Of a stretch of 64,000 nt of DNA, positions 18,992-27,210 are shown one piece after another (within the stretch, counting starts at the first letter, position 1; each line of letters begins with the position of its first letter). The notes under the pieces were generated by a model that saw only the letters and a list, made by a program, of their open reading frames with translations, had not been told where the DNA came from and made no database searches. The translations under genes were made by a program, and so were the position numbers. The stretch is from Peristeroidobacter soli (GTDB taxonomy: Bacteria; Pseudomonadota; Gammaproteobacteria; Steroidobacterales; Steroidobacteraceae), in contig NZ_RYEV01000005.1 of NCBI RefSeq assembly GCF_004138485.1, forward strand, positions 248,001-312,000, written 5' to 3'.

Positions 18992-19007
18992 TGCAAACGC
19001 TATGCCA
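18992..19007 (-). promoter_or_regulatory. sigma-54 promoter for the nirB operon
   Basis: On the minus strand TGGCATAGCGTTTGCA matches the -24/-12 consensus TGGCAC-N5-TTGCA with one mismatch. The predicted start is near 18981, giving a leader of about 147 bases before nirB. I found no intrinsic terminator in that leader. Confidence 0.75.
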
Positions 19008-19147
19008 CGACTTGTGAGGCGACTTGCCCGCTATTTTGGCGACCTTCATGCGTCTGAATGCGCGGATGTGGTGCGTGCGGCCCGCAGGGCGCGCTTAAAG
19101 TGGTGCGATTCCGGTCGCGCCTCCTGATGGTGCAAGGGCCGTGGGCA

Positions 19148-19163
19148 TGGCACAGGCATTGCA
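19148..19163 (+). promoter_or_regulatory. sigma-54 promoter for nasT-nasS
   Basis: TGGCACAGGCATTGCA is a perfect match to the sigma-54 consensus, with correct -24/-12 spacing. The predicted start is near 19174, only about 4 bases before the nasT ATG, so the nasT message would be nearly leaderless. The region 18835-19177 (343 bases) contains this site and its divergent partner but no gene. Confidence 0.85.
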
Positions 19164-19177
19164 ACCGTGACCCATCG

Positions 19178-19783
19178 ATGCCCGATGTCAGGCCAAAAAC
19201 CGAAGCCTCCCTGCGCGTGCTGATCGTCGATCAGAACGTCATGCGAGCCAGCATTCTCGAAGAGGGATTGCGGGAGGCCGGCTATCACAACGTGACGGTG
19301 CTGCGTGAGATGCACAACCTCATGCGACGCATCGTCGACATCGATCCCGACGTCATCGTCATCGACCTGGAGAATCCCAATCGCGACGTGCTGGAGCAGA
19401 TGTTCCAGGTGTCGCGCGTGGTGCGCAGGCCCATCGCCATGTTCGTCGATCGGTCCGATACCGACATGATCGTGGCGGCGGTGGATGCCGGCGTCGGCTC
19501 CTATGTGGTCGACGGATTGAAGAAGGAGCGGGTGAAGGCCGTGCTCGACATGGCGATCAGCCGGTTCCACGCCTTCAACAAGTTGCGTGAGGAACTCGAC
19601 AGCGCCCGTCAGGCGCTCGACGAACGCAAGATCGTGGAGCGGGCCAAGGGCATTCTGATGAAACAGCGGGGCATGAGCGAGGAGGCCGCTTATGCACTGC
19701 TGCGGAAGGCCGCGATGAATGAGAATCGCCGGATCAGTGAGGTGGCGCAAAGCGTCGTGACTGCGTCGAGTCTGTTCAAATGA
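19178..19783 (+). CDS. nasT: nitrate-responsive antiterminator NasT (ANTAR)
   Basis: A 201-residue protein from the ATG at 19178. Residues 10-125 form a receiver-like domain (LRVLIVDQNVMRASILEEGL) and residues about 130-195 an ANTAR RNA-binding domain: coiled-coil ELDSARQALDERKIVERAKG followed by ILMKQRGMSEEAAYALLRKA and the third helix. NasT binds paired hexaloop hairpins in leader RNA and prevents termination; NasS sequesters it when nitrate is absent. The first acidic pocket is weak (ID at the DD position), typical of NasT, which is not controlled by phosphorylation. The stop overlaps the nasS ATG by four bases. A matching hairpin-terminator leader precedes nrtA. Confidence 0.93.
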   Translation: MPDVRPKTEASLRVLIVDQNVMRASILEEGLREAGYHNVTVLREMHNLMRRIVDIDPDVIVIDLENPNRDVLEQMFQVSRVVRRPIAMFVDRSDTDMIVAAVDAGVGSYVVDGLKKERVKAVLDMAISRFHAFNKLREELDSARQALDERKIVERAKGILMKQRGMSEEAAYALLRKAAMNENRRISEVAQSVVTASSLFK

Positions 19784-20943
19784 GTGATGTGACCACCGTC
19801 GTCGGATTCATTCCATTGATGGACTGCGCGCCGCTGGCGGTCGCGGTCGAAAAAGGCTTTGCCGCCGGGGAAGGCCTCGACCTGCGTCTGGTGCGCGAGA
19901 CGTCGTGGGCCAACATTCGTGACCGCGTGGTCGTCGGTCATTTCGATGCCGCCCACATGCTCGGTCCCATGGCCATCGCCTCGACGCTCGGGATCGGTCA
20001 TCTCAAAGTGCCCATGGCCGCGCCCCTGTCGTTGGGGTTGGGCGGCAATGCCATCACTGTTTCGTTGCGGGTGTGGGATTTGATGATGGCGGAAGGTGCT
20101 GCCTTGTCCGCGGGTCCACGTGCGCTCGGTGAGGCCCTTCGCAAGGTCGTGCGCGCGCGTGAACGAGCGAACAAGCCGCCGTTCACGTTCGCGATGGTCT
20201 ATCCGTTCTCCGCGCACAACTATGAGCTGCGGTATTGGTTGGCTGCATCGGGTATCGATCCGGATCGGGATGTACGACTGGTCGTGATTCCGCCGCCCTT
20301 GCTCGTCGATGCCATGCGTGAAGGCCAGATCGATGGTTTCTGTGTCGGCGAGCCTTGGAATAGTGTCGCGGTCTCGGTCGGTGTCGGCTGCATCGCGTTG
20401 CCGACCACCGCGATCTGGAAACAGAGTCCGGAGAAGGTGCTCGGCTGTCGTCTGGAGTGGACACAGCGCTATCCGGACCGGGTGCAGGCGCTGGTGCGCT
20501 CCCTATATAAGGCAGCGCTGTGGTGTGAGCAGCCGGAGAATCACTCGGAGCTGGCCCGCTTGCTGGCTGAGCCGCGCTTCGTCGGTGCGCCGGCGGAAAT
20601 CCTTTTGCGGGGCCTGTCGAATCGGCTCTGTTTGCAACGAGGCGAGGAAGTGGAGCGCCTGGATGGGTTCTATTTGCCAGCTTCGCACGCCGCCACGTTC
20701 CCCTGGGTGAGCCATGCGCTGTGGTTCTATTCGCAAATGGTGCGCTGGGGACAGGTCGCATTCGATCCCGAGCACGTTGCACAGGTGCGGGCGACTTATC
20801 GGCCCGATCTGTATCGTCTCGCGTTGGACAAAACAACAAACGTTCCCTCGGCGGATACCAAGCTCGATGAGCTCTTCGATGGCGTTCGCTTCGATTCGGA
20901 CGATCTGCCGGGCTATCTCGCTGCGCTACCTTCGTGCAGCTGA
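19780..20943 (+). CDS. nasS: cytoplasmic nitrate sensor NasS
   Basis: A 387-residue protein of the NrtA/CmpA nitrate-binding family with no signal peptide: it begins MSDVTTVVGFIPLMDCAPLAVAVEKG. It shares with the downstream NrtA the blocks [45 protein letters not shown] and GFCVGEPWN, which shape the nitrate site. Lack of export plus adjacency to nasT identifies it as NasS, the sensor that releases NasT upon binding nitrate or nitrite. The ATGA overlap with nasT suits a 1:1 complex. Confidence 0.92.
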   Translation: MSDVTTVVGFIPLMDCAPLAVAVEKGFAAGEGLDLRLVRETSWANIRDRVVVGHFDAAHMLGPMAIASTLGIGHLKVPMAAPLSLGLGGNAITVSLRVWDLMMAEGAALSAGPRALGEALRKVVRARERANKPPFTFAMVYPFSAHNYELRYWLAASGIDPDRDVRLVVIPPPLLVDAMREGQIDGFCVGEPWNSVAVSVGVGCIALPTTAIWKQSPEKVLGCRLEWTQRYPDRVQALVRSLYKAALWCEQPENHSELARLLAEPRFVGAPAEILLRGLSNRLCLQRGEEVERLDGFYLPASHAATFPWVSHALWFYSQMVRWGQVAFDPEHVAQVRATYRPDLYRLALDKTTNVPSADTKLDELFDGVRFDSDDLPGYLAALPSCS

Positions 20944-21044
20944 ACCGGATGTTTGCTCCGTTGCGGCTCAATTGCGGCTCGCATCCATTGGCTCCAGACA
21001 CGCAAGTCGTTGTCCTGTCGAGAGGTGGCTGGCTGCATTGATGC

Positions 21045-21060
21045 TGGCACGGTCGTTGCA
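21045..21060 (+). promoter_or_regulatory. sigma-54 promoter for nrtA operon
   Basis: TGGCACGGTCGTTGCA fits the -24/-12 consensus perfectly. The predicted start is near 21071, immediately before the first leader hairpin. Confidence 0.85.
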
Positions 21061-21070
21061 ACTCTGAGGG

Positions 21071-21129
21071 CAACGGGGCGATTCGTCGCTCCAACCATCG
21101 GGCCGGCCCAATAGCGGGCTGGCCGGGCA
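21071..21129 (+). promoter_or_regulatory. two-hexaloop ANTAR target RNA in nrtA leader
   Basis: The predicted transcript begins with two hairpins. P1 (21075-21092) is a 6-bp stem closing the loop AUUCGU. P2 (21101-21124) is a 9-bp stem closing the loop AAUAGC. Both loops have six bases, A at position 1 and G at position 5. They are 8 bases apart and stand directly before an intrinsic terminator. This is the architecture of ANTAR-responsive leaders controlled by NasT/NasR-type proteins. The family rule I recall is A1 and G4, so the G register should be checked. Confidence 0.75.
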
Positions 21130-21188
21130 ACGCCGCCGACTCCACTGCATGCCATGCGCGTGCAATGAAGTCGGCGGCGTTTTTTTTT
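21130..21188 (+). terminator. attenuator terminator upstream of nrtA
   Basis: A perfect 12-bp stem (ACGCCGCCGACT pairing with AGTCGGCGGCGT) ends in nine T residues. It lies 33 bases before the nrtA start codon and downstream of its promoter, so it must act on the leader. Readthrough would need an antitermination event, presumably NasT bound to the hairpins just upstream. Confidence 0.9.
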
Positions 21189-21221
21189 GGTCTGGAGATC
21201 GTCTGGGGAGTGACCGGGTCC

Positions 21222-22610
21222 ATGCTGAAGAAAACGTTCCGGGCTTGCTGGCTGATTGCGGTCGCCGCGTTGAGTGCCACTCACGCCCCGGCTGCGGAGC
21301 TCGCGCTGGAGAAGGAACAACTCAAGCTCGGCTTCATCAAGCTGACCGACATGGCGCCGCTGGCCATCGCCTACGAGAAAGGCTTTTTCGAGGACGAAGG
21401 GCTGTATGTGACGCTGGAGCCGCAGGCGAACTGGAAAGTCGTCCTCGATCGCGTCATCACCGGCGAGCTGGATGGCGCGCATATGCTCGCGGGACAGCCG
21501 CTCGGCGCGGCGGTGGGCTTCGGCACGAAGGCCGACATCATTACGTCGTTCAGCATGGATTTGAATGGCAACGCGACCACGGTCTCGAATGAAGTCTGGA
21601 ATCTGATCAAGCCAAAGCTGGCGACGGATGCGCAGGGCAAGCCGATTCATCCAATCAAAGCGGACGCACTCAAGCCCGCGATCGACGCGTTCAAAGCGGC
21701 GGGCAAGCCATTCAGGATGGCCATGGTGTTCCCTGTGTCCACGCACAACTATGAGCTGCGGTATTGGCTCGCCGCGGGCGGGCTGCATCCGGGGTTCTAT
21801 TCGCCCACCGATGTGTCCGGCCAGATCAAGGCCGATGTGTTTCTTTCCGTGACACCGCCACCGCAGATGCCGGCGGCGTTGGAGGCGGGCACGGTCAATG
21901 GCTACTGTGTCGGCGAGCCGTGGAATCAGCAAGCCATCTTCAAAGGCGTCGGCGTTCCTATCGTCACGGATCTGGAGATCTGGAAGAACAATCCAGAGAA
22001 GGTGCTCGGTGTCACGCGGGCCTGGGCTGAGAAATATCCGAATACCTATGTGGCGCTGCTGAAAGCGCTGATTCGCGCCGGCAAATGGCTCGATGAAAAC
22101 AATGGCGCGAATCGCAAGGAGGCAGCGCAGATTCTTTCGCGCTCCGAGTATGTCGGCGCCGACTACCGCGTGATTGCCAATAGCATGACGGGTACGTTCG
22201 AGTTTGGTCGCGGCGACAAACGCAGCGTGCCGGACTTCAACGTGTTCTTCCGCTACTACGCGACGTATCCGTACTACAGCGATGCGGTGTGGTTCCTCAC
22301 TCAGATGCGCCGCTGGGGACAGATTCCGCAGACTCAGACAGATCAGTGGTACCACGACACCGCGAAGAAGGTTTATCTCACCGCGCCCTATCTGCGCGCG
22401 GCAAAATTGCTGATCGAAGAGAAGAAGGCGAAGCAGGAAGACTTCCCCTGGAACAGCGACGGCTACCGCCCGCCGACCAGGGAATTCATCGACGGCGTCG
22501 AGTACGACGGCCGCAAGCCCAATGATTATTTGCAGAAGCTCACGATCGGCTTGAAGCAGGGTCAGATCGTCGAGAGCGGCAATGTCGCGACCAAACAGGG
22601 AGCCACCTGA
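21222..22610 (+). CDS. nrtA: nitrate ABC transporter substrate-binding protein
   Basis: A 462-residue periplasmic binding protein. The ATG at 21222 (GGGGAG upstream) gives the signal peptide [20 protein letters not shown]...APA; upstream frame reaching 21165 overlaps the terminator and is not coding. Conserved NrtA blocks are [62 protein letters not shown] and [12 protein letters not shown]. It delivers nitrate (possibly nitrite) to NrtB. Compared with NasS it adds a signal peptide and about 75 extra residues. It is translated in step with nrtB through TGATG. Confidence 0.93.
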   Translation: MLKKTFRACWLIAVAALSATHAPAAELALEKEQLKLGFIKLTDMAPLAIAYEKGFFEDEGLYVTLEPQANWKVVLDRVITGELDGAHMLAGQPLGAAVGFGTKADIITSFSMDLNGNATTVSNEVWNLIKPKLATDAQGKPIHPIKADALKPAIDAFKAAGKPFRMAMVFPVSTHNYELRYWLAAGGLHPGFYSPTDVSGQIKADVFLSVTPPPQMPAALEAGTVNGYCVGEPWNQQAIFKGVGVPIVTDLEIWKNNPEKVLGVTRAWAEKYPNTYVALLKALIRAGKWLDENNGANRKEAAQILSRSEYVGADYRVIANSMTGTFEFGRGDKRSVPDFNVFFRYYATYPYYSDAVWFLTQMRRWGQIPQTQTDQWYHDTAKKVYLTAPYLRAAKLLIEEKKAKQEDFPWNSDGYRPPTREFIDGVEYDGRKPNDYLQKLTIGLKQGQIVESGNVATKQGAT

Positions 22611-23734
22611 TGCCCACATCGACCTTGGCTATCGCACGCGAGCAGACTCCGCCCGCGCCGACATCGAGTACGCCCGCGGCAGTGTCGCCACCAGCTCGGA
22701 AGTTGAAAGAGTCGCCGCTGTGGCTCGAGCGCCTACTGCGCCTGTTCGCGACGGTCGGACTGGGCTTCATCAATCCCATCGTGCGTCTGTGTCGTGGCGA
22801 AAATCCACAGCAGCAGATGCGTGAGCTGTGGCGCCAGCTCGGCGTTCCACTGCTGGCTGTCGCAGTCTTCCTGTTCGCCTGGAGCCAGGCGTCCAGTCGT
22901 ATTCAAACCAGCCTGGGCCAGATCCCGGGGCCGATTGCGGTTGCCGGGCAGGCGCGGAGCTTGTGGGCGGACCACAAAGCCGAGCGCGCGAAAGCGGCGG
23001 CATTCTATGAGCGGCAGGAAAAGCGCAACGCCGCCAGACTCGCGAAGGATCCCAACGCCGGGATCAAGTTCGTGAAGTACACCGGCAAGCCGACGTACAT
23101 CGATCAGATCCTCACCAGCCTGAAGACCGTGTTCACCGGCTTCTTGCTGGCGACACTGATCGCTGTGCCGCTCGGCATCCTGTGCGGACTCAGCGCCACC
23201 ATCAACTCATCGCTGAACCTGCTGATCCAGATCTTCAAACCGGTGTCGCCGCTCGCGTGGCTGCCGCTCGTGACCATCATCGTGAGCGCGGTCTACGTGA
23301 CGGCGGACCCGATGTTCGAGAAGTCGTTTCTGATCTCCTCGATCACAGTCACGCTGTGCTCACTGTGGCCGACGCTGATCAATACGGGCGTCGGCGTGAA
23401 CTCCATCGACCGCGATCTGCTCAACGTCTCGCGAGTGTTGCAACTGAAGTGGACCACCAAGCTGTTCAAGCTGGTGTTGCCGTCGTCGCTGCCGCTGATC
23501 TTCACCGGCATGCGACTGTCGCTGGGCGTGGGCTGGATGGTGCTGATCGCGGCGGAGATGCTCGCGCAGAATCCCGGCCTCGGAAAGTTCGTGTGGGATG
23601 AGTTCCAGAACGGCAGCTCCGATTCATTGGCGCGACTGATGGTGGCGGTCTTGACCATCGGCATCATCGGCTTCCTGCTCGATCGGATCATGCACACGGT
23701 GCAGAGCCTGCTCGACTTCGGCGTGCGTCGTTGA
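22610..23734 (+). CDS. nrtB: nitrate ABC transporter permease
   Basis: A 374-residue inner-membrane permease starting at the ATG of a TGATG overlap with nrtA. After a long Pro/Thr-rich cytoplasmic N-terminus (about 40 residues) there is an amphipathic segment and a first membrane helix (LLAVAVFLFAWSQA, about residue 80), a basic linker, then the BPD_transp_1 core from about residue 170. The ATPase-contact EAA-like loop is seen as MVLIAAEMLAQNPGLGKFVWD. The extended N-terminus is usual for NrtB of proteobacteria. It forms the channel with the double ATPase encoded next. Confidence 0.92.
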   Translation: MPTSTLAIAREQTPPAPTSSTPAAVSPPARKLKESPLWLERLLRLFATVGLGFINPIVRLCRGENPQQQMRELWRQLGVPLLAVAVFLFAWSQASSRIQTSLGQIPGPIAVAGQARSLWADHKAERAKAAAFYERQEKRNAARLAKDPNAGIKFVKYTGKPTYIDQILTSLKTVFTGFLLATLIAVPLGILCGLSATINSSLNLLIQIFKPVSPLAWLPLVTIIVSAVYVTADPMFEKSFLISSITVTLCSLWPTLINTGVGVNSIDRDLLNVSRVLQLKWTTKLFKLVLPSSLPLIFTGMRLSLGVGWMVLIAAEMLAQNPGLGKFVWDEFQNGSSDSLARLMVAVLTIGIIGFLLDRIMHTVQSLLDFGVRR

Positions 23735-23746
23735 AAGAGAAGTCTT

Positions 23747-25423
23747 ATGACCTTTTTACAGCTCAACTGTATCAGCAAGAGTTACGGCTCGGGGGAGCAA
23801 CAGGCCGAGGTGCTCAGCGACGTTAACTTGAGCATCGAAGAGGGCGAGTTCGTCGCCATCGTCGGCTTTTCCGGCAGCGGCAAAACCACGTTGATCTCGA
23901 CCATCGCCGGCTTGATTCCGCCGGACTCGGGCGAGGTGCTGTTCCAGGGCCAGCCGGTCACCGGACCGGCGCCGGATCGGGGCGTGGTATTTCAAAACTA
24001 TTCCTTGCTGCCCTGGTTGACGGTCCAGAGTAACGTCGCTCTGGCCGTCGACAGTGTCTTTCCAAAATGGCCGGCCGCGCAGCGGCGGGCACACGTTCGC
24101 AAATACATCGAGATGGTCGGCTTGACGCATGCGATCGACCGGCGTCCCGCGGAGTTATCCGGCGGCATGCGTCAGCGTGTGGCGGTGGCGAGAGCCCTGG
24201 CGATGGATCCGAAGGTCTTGCTGCTGGATGAACCGCTCTCCGCATTGGATGCGCTCACCCGTGCCCGCTTGCAGGATGAGATCGAGGCGATCTGGGAGCG
24301 CCAGCGCAAGACCGTCATCCTCGTGACCAACGATGTGGATGAAGCACTATTGTTGGCGGATCGCATCATTGCCCTGAAGCCAGGTCCGCGGGCCACGCTG
24401 GGTCGTGAATTCAAAGTGGATCTGCCCCGGCCGCGCGATCGCAGGGCGGTCAACGAAGATGATTCCTATCGACGGCTGCGTGCGCAGATCTCTCAATACT
24501 TGATGAGCCTGAGCATGCAACGCAGCGGGGCCGCGAGCTCCACACGAGCGCTGCCGTCGGTGGTTCCCATCGAGCCGCCGGTGCCGAAGACCTTACGTAA
24601 GGCGACGCGGCCGAAGCCCGCGGAGAATCTGGACAAGTTCGTCGAGTTCTACGATGTGAGCAAAGTGTTTCCGACGCCGAAAGGGCCGCTGACGGTCGTC
24701 GACCGGTTCCAGCTCGACATTCGAAAAGGGGAGTTCATTTCCTTGATCGGGCACTCGGGCTGCGGCAAGTCGACGGTGCTGTCGATGGTCGCCGGGCTCA
24801 GCGAAGTTTCCAGTGGCGGCATCACTCTGGATGCACGCGAAGTCACATCCGCTGGCCCGGATCGTGGTGTCGTGTTTCAAGCGCCGAGCCTGCTGCCTTG
24901 GTTGACCGCCCGCGAGAACGTGGCGCTCGGTGTCAACCAGGTCTACCCCCATGCGACCGAACAGGAACGACGCGACATCGTCGAGTACTACCTGACTCGG
25001 GTCGGCTTGGGCGATGTGCTGGAGAAAAAGGCGGCTGAGTTGTCGAACGGCATGAAGCAACGCGTCGGACTGGCCCGCGCGTTCGCGCTCTCACCCAAGC
25101 TGCTGTTGCTGGATGAGCCATTCGGCATGCTCGACGCGCTGACTCGCTGGGAGCTGCAGGAAGTGCTCATGGAAGTGTGGAAGCGCAATCAAGTGACCGC
25201 GATCTGTGTCACGCACGACGTCGACGAGGCCATTCTGCTCGCCGATCGAGTGGTGATGATGACCAACGGTCCGCAGGCGCGCATCGGTCGCGTCATGAAT
25301 ATCGATCTGCCCCGGCCGCGGACTCGAAAGCAGTTGCTCGAGCATCCGAGATACTACGGATATCGTAATGAGTTGCTCGCATTCCTGGAGTCGTGCGAGC
25401 GTCAGCATACTCATGCGGCATGA
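23747..25423 (+). CDS. nrtC: nitrate ABC transporter, tandem ATPase fusion
   Basis: A 558-residue protein with two complete ABC ATPase domains. Domain 1 (about 1-255): Walker [10 protein letters not shown], signature [15 protein letters not shown], Walker [12 protein letters not shown]. Domain 2 (about 300-550): Walker [10 protein letters not shown], signature [15 protein letters not shown], Walker [13 protein letters not shown] linker rich in Ser, Pro and Arg (about 255-300) joins them. Both domains are of the NrtD/SsuB/TauB type, and the separate NrtC and NrtD of cyanobacteria are here one chain, without the NrtA-like extension of cyanobacterial NrtC. It would power nitrate uptake through NrtB. 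It lies 12 bases after nrtB. Confidence 0.92.
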   Translation: MTFLQLNCISKSYGSGEQQAEVLSDVNLSIEEGEFVAIVGFSGSGKTTLISTIAGLIPPDSGEVLFQGQPVTGPAPDRGVVFQNYSLLPWLTVQSNVALAVDSVFPKWPAAQRRAHVRKYIEMVGLTHAIDRRPAELSGGMRQRVAVARALAMDPKVLLLDEPLSALDALTRARLQDEIEAIWERQRKTVILVTNDVDEALLLADRIIALKPGPRATLGREFKVDLPRPRDRRAVNEDDSYRRLRAQISQYLMSLSMQRSGAASSTRALPSVVPIEPPVPKTLRKATRPKPAENLDKFVEFYDVSKVFPTPKGPLTVVDRFQLDIRKGEFISLIGHSGCGKSTVLSMVAGLSEVSSGGITLDAREVTSAGPDRGVVFQAPSLLPWLTARENVALGVNQVYPHATEQERRDIVEYYLTRVGLGDVLEKKAAELSNGMKQRVGLARAFALSPKLLLLDEPFGMLDALTRWELQEVLMEVWKRNQVTAICVTHDVDEAILLADRVVMMTNGPQARIGRVMNIDLPRPRTRKQLLEHPRYYGYRNELLAFLESCERQHTHAA

Positions 25424-25457
25424 GTGAAAAAAAGCGAATGCACTGGGAGAGCGGACG

Positions 25458-26717
25458 ATGAAATCCTGGAGTCGACGGTTGAGCCTGGCGGTGGCCATGG
25501 CGGTGCCATGCATTGCCGGGGCGGCGGACTTTGGCGTGATCGGTGGCGCGCTCATGGAGTCGAAGCCGATCTTCGATACGCGCTTGCGCTACGAGAATGT
25601 GGATCAAACGCCGTTGGCGGAGGAATCGGACGCGGAAACGTTGCGCGTGCGGCTTGGCTTCGAAACCGGCAAAGCGTGGAACACGACGTTCCTGGCCGAA
25701 GGCGAAGCAATCGTCGATCTCGCTGGCGACTACCGTGACGATGCCTCTCGTCCCCGCAACGCGGCCTATCCCCTGATTCCCGATCCGGCCGGCGAGGAGA
25801 TCAATCGGCTGCAGCTGGTGAATACCTCGCTGCCCGGCACGACGGTGACGTTGGGGCGACAGCGCATCAACCTCGACGATCAGCGCTTCGTGGGCAATGT
25901 CGGCTGGCGACAGAACGAACAAACATTCGATGCGGTCCGCATCGTCAACAAGCCGACATCATCGCTCACCCTGGACGCGACGTACTTGACCCAGGTCAAT
26001 CGCATCTTCGGTCGCGACTCGCCGCAAGGCCGTTATCACGGCGATGGCGTGCTCGCCAACGCGGCGTATCAGTTCGGCTTCGGCAAGCTCAGTGCCTTTG
26101 GTTACTGGCTGGACTTCGATCACCTGGATGGCGTGCCGGTGGCGATGGACCCGATCCGGGTGTCCAGCGAAACCTTTGGCGCCCGGTTGGCGGGCGAGCG
26201 CCCGCTGAGCAGGATCAAGCTGGCGTACGCGGCCACATACGCCCAGCAGAGCGACTATGGCAACAATCCACTCAACTTCGACCTCGATTATTATTCGGTC
26301 GAACTGACCGGCACGTATCGCCAATACAGCGTGACGCTGGGTCAGGAAGTGATGGAGGGCAATGGCACCGTCGGCTTCTCGACGCCGCTTGCGACCATGC
26401 ATCGCTTTCACGGCTGGGCCGACAAGTTCCTGACCACGCCGGCCAATGGCATCGACGATAAATATGTGAGCGTGGGTTATCTCGCGAAGGGCGTCGCGAT
26501 GCTCGATACGTTGTCCGCGACGGTCGTGTATCGCGACTTCGAATCGCAGCGGCTGTCGCAGGATCTGGGCGACGAGGTCGATCTGCAGATCCAGGGCAAG
26601 TATCAGCGCTTCATCGGGCTGGCGAAAGTTGCGCTCTATGAGGCGCACGAAGGTCGCACGCCGGCGGCGTATCAGGACACGACCAAGTTCTGGGTGCAGC
26701 TCGAGTACGTCTGGTAA
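25458..26717 (+). CDS. outer-membrane porin, alginate-export/OprD-like beta-barrel
   Basis: A 419-residue protein with signal peptide MKSWSRRLSLAVAMAVPCIAGAA. The mature part consists of alternating hydrophobic/polar beta strands (TRLRYENV, TLRVRLGFETG, VTLGRQRINLDDQRFVG, SLTLDATYLTQVNRIFG) and ends in an aromatic residue (LEYVW), as outer-membrane barrels do. The GRQRINLDDQRFVGNVGWRQNEQTFD block is typical of the Alginate_exp family. It follows the nrt genes by 34 bases in the same direction, so it is probably the outer-membrane entry port for nitrate. The substrate is inferred from context only. Confidence 0.82.
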   Translation: MKSWSRRLSLAVAMAVPCIAGAADFGVIGGALMESKPIFDTRLRYENVDQTPLAEESDAETLRVRLGFETGKAWNTTFLAEGEAIVDLAGDYRDDASRPRNAAYPLIPDPAGEEINRLQLVNTSLPGTTVTLGRQRINLDDQRFVGNVGWRQNEQTFDAVRIVNKPTSSLTLDATYLTQVNRIFGRDSPQGRYHGDGVLANAAYQFGFGKLSAFGYWLDFDHLDGVPVAMDPIRVSSETFGARLAGERPLSRIKLAYAATYAQQSDYGNNPLNFDLDYYSVELTGTYRQYSVTLGQEVMEGNGTVGFSTPLATMHRFHGWADKFLTTPANGIDDKYVSVGYLAKGVAMLDTLSATVVYRDFESQRLSQDLGDEVDLQIQGKYQRFIGLAKVALYEAHEGRTPAAYQDTTKFWVQLEYVW

Positions 26718-26741
26718 CGCGTCGAGCGCGGGATCCTGTCG

Positions 26742-27107
26742 CTATTGTTTCGGCGGCAGGATCTTCAGCACCGTTTCCGGCGGACGGCTCAGCACGGCGC
26801 CGAGCGGCGTGATCACGACAGGGCGGTTCATCAGGATGGGATGCTCGAGCATCCGCTCGACGATCTGATCGTCGCTCCACTGCGAGGAGTCGCCCAGATT
26901 CAACTTCTCGACTTCCTTCTCGCGCAACAGCTCGCGAGGCGTCAGCCCGGTTTTTTTCAGCAGGTCCAGCAGCGTTTTCCGGTCCGGCGGCGTTTTCAGG
27001 TACTCGATGACCGTGGGCTCGATGCCGCGCTCGCGGATCAGCGCCAGGGTGTTACGAGAGTTCCCACAAGCGGGGTTGTGATAGAGGGTCACGTCGGTGG
27101 AGCTCAT
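26742..27107 (-). CDS. arsC: ArsC-type arsenate reductase (glutaredoxin-dependent)
   Basis: A 121-residue thioredoxin-fold protein starting MSSTDVTLYHNPACGNSRNT; Cys14 in HNPACGNSR is the catalytic cysteine with the downstream Arg of the ArsC H-x3-C-x3-R motif. PVVITPLGAVLSRPPETVL is the ArsC C-terminal signature (R binding arsenate). It would reduce arsenate to arsenite using glutathione/glutaredoxin. There is no arsB, acr3 or arsR nearby, so this may be a stand-alone ArsC or a YfgD-type relative. It converges with the porin gene (24-base gap). Confidence 0.88.
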   Translation of the reverse strand: MSSTDVTLYHNPACGNSRNTLALIRERGIEPTVIEYLKTPPDRKTLLDLLKKTGLTPRELLREKEVEKLNLGDSSQWSDDQIVERMLEHPILMNRPVVITPLGAVLSRPPETVLKILPPKQ

Positions 27108-27210
27108 GCCGGCAGTCTAACATCGAGTCGCAAGGATCGCGATTTCGCCACTGTCGCGATCCGGCGTGCGGTAGGCTCGGGCCACCACAAATATCCTGGG
27201 GAACCCTGCA

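Noticed and set aside
18900-19178. NtrC binding sites near the sigma-54 promoters
   Set aside because: Only half-site matches (TGGTGC) are visible; none forms a convincing dyad.
20913-22619. Long minus-strand open frame opposite nrtA
   Set aside because: It lies fully antisense to a well-conserved gene and its translation is Arg/His-rich without domains; it is a high-GC shadow frame. The same applies to other long antisense frames, such as 9298-10932, 52263-53759 and 56108-57817.
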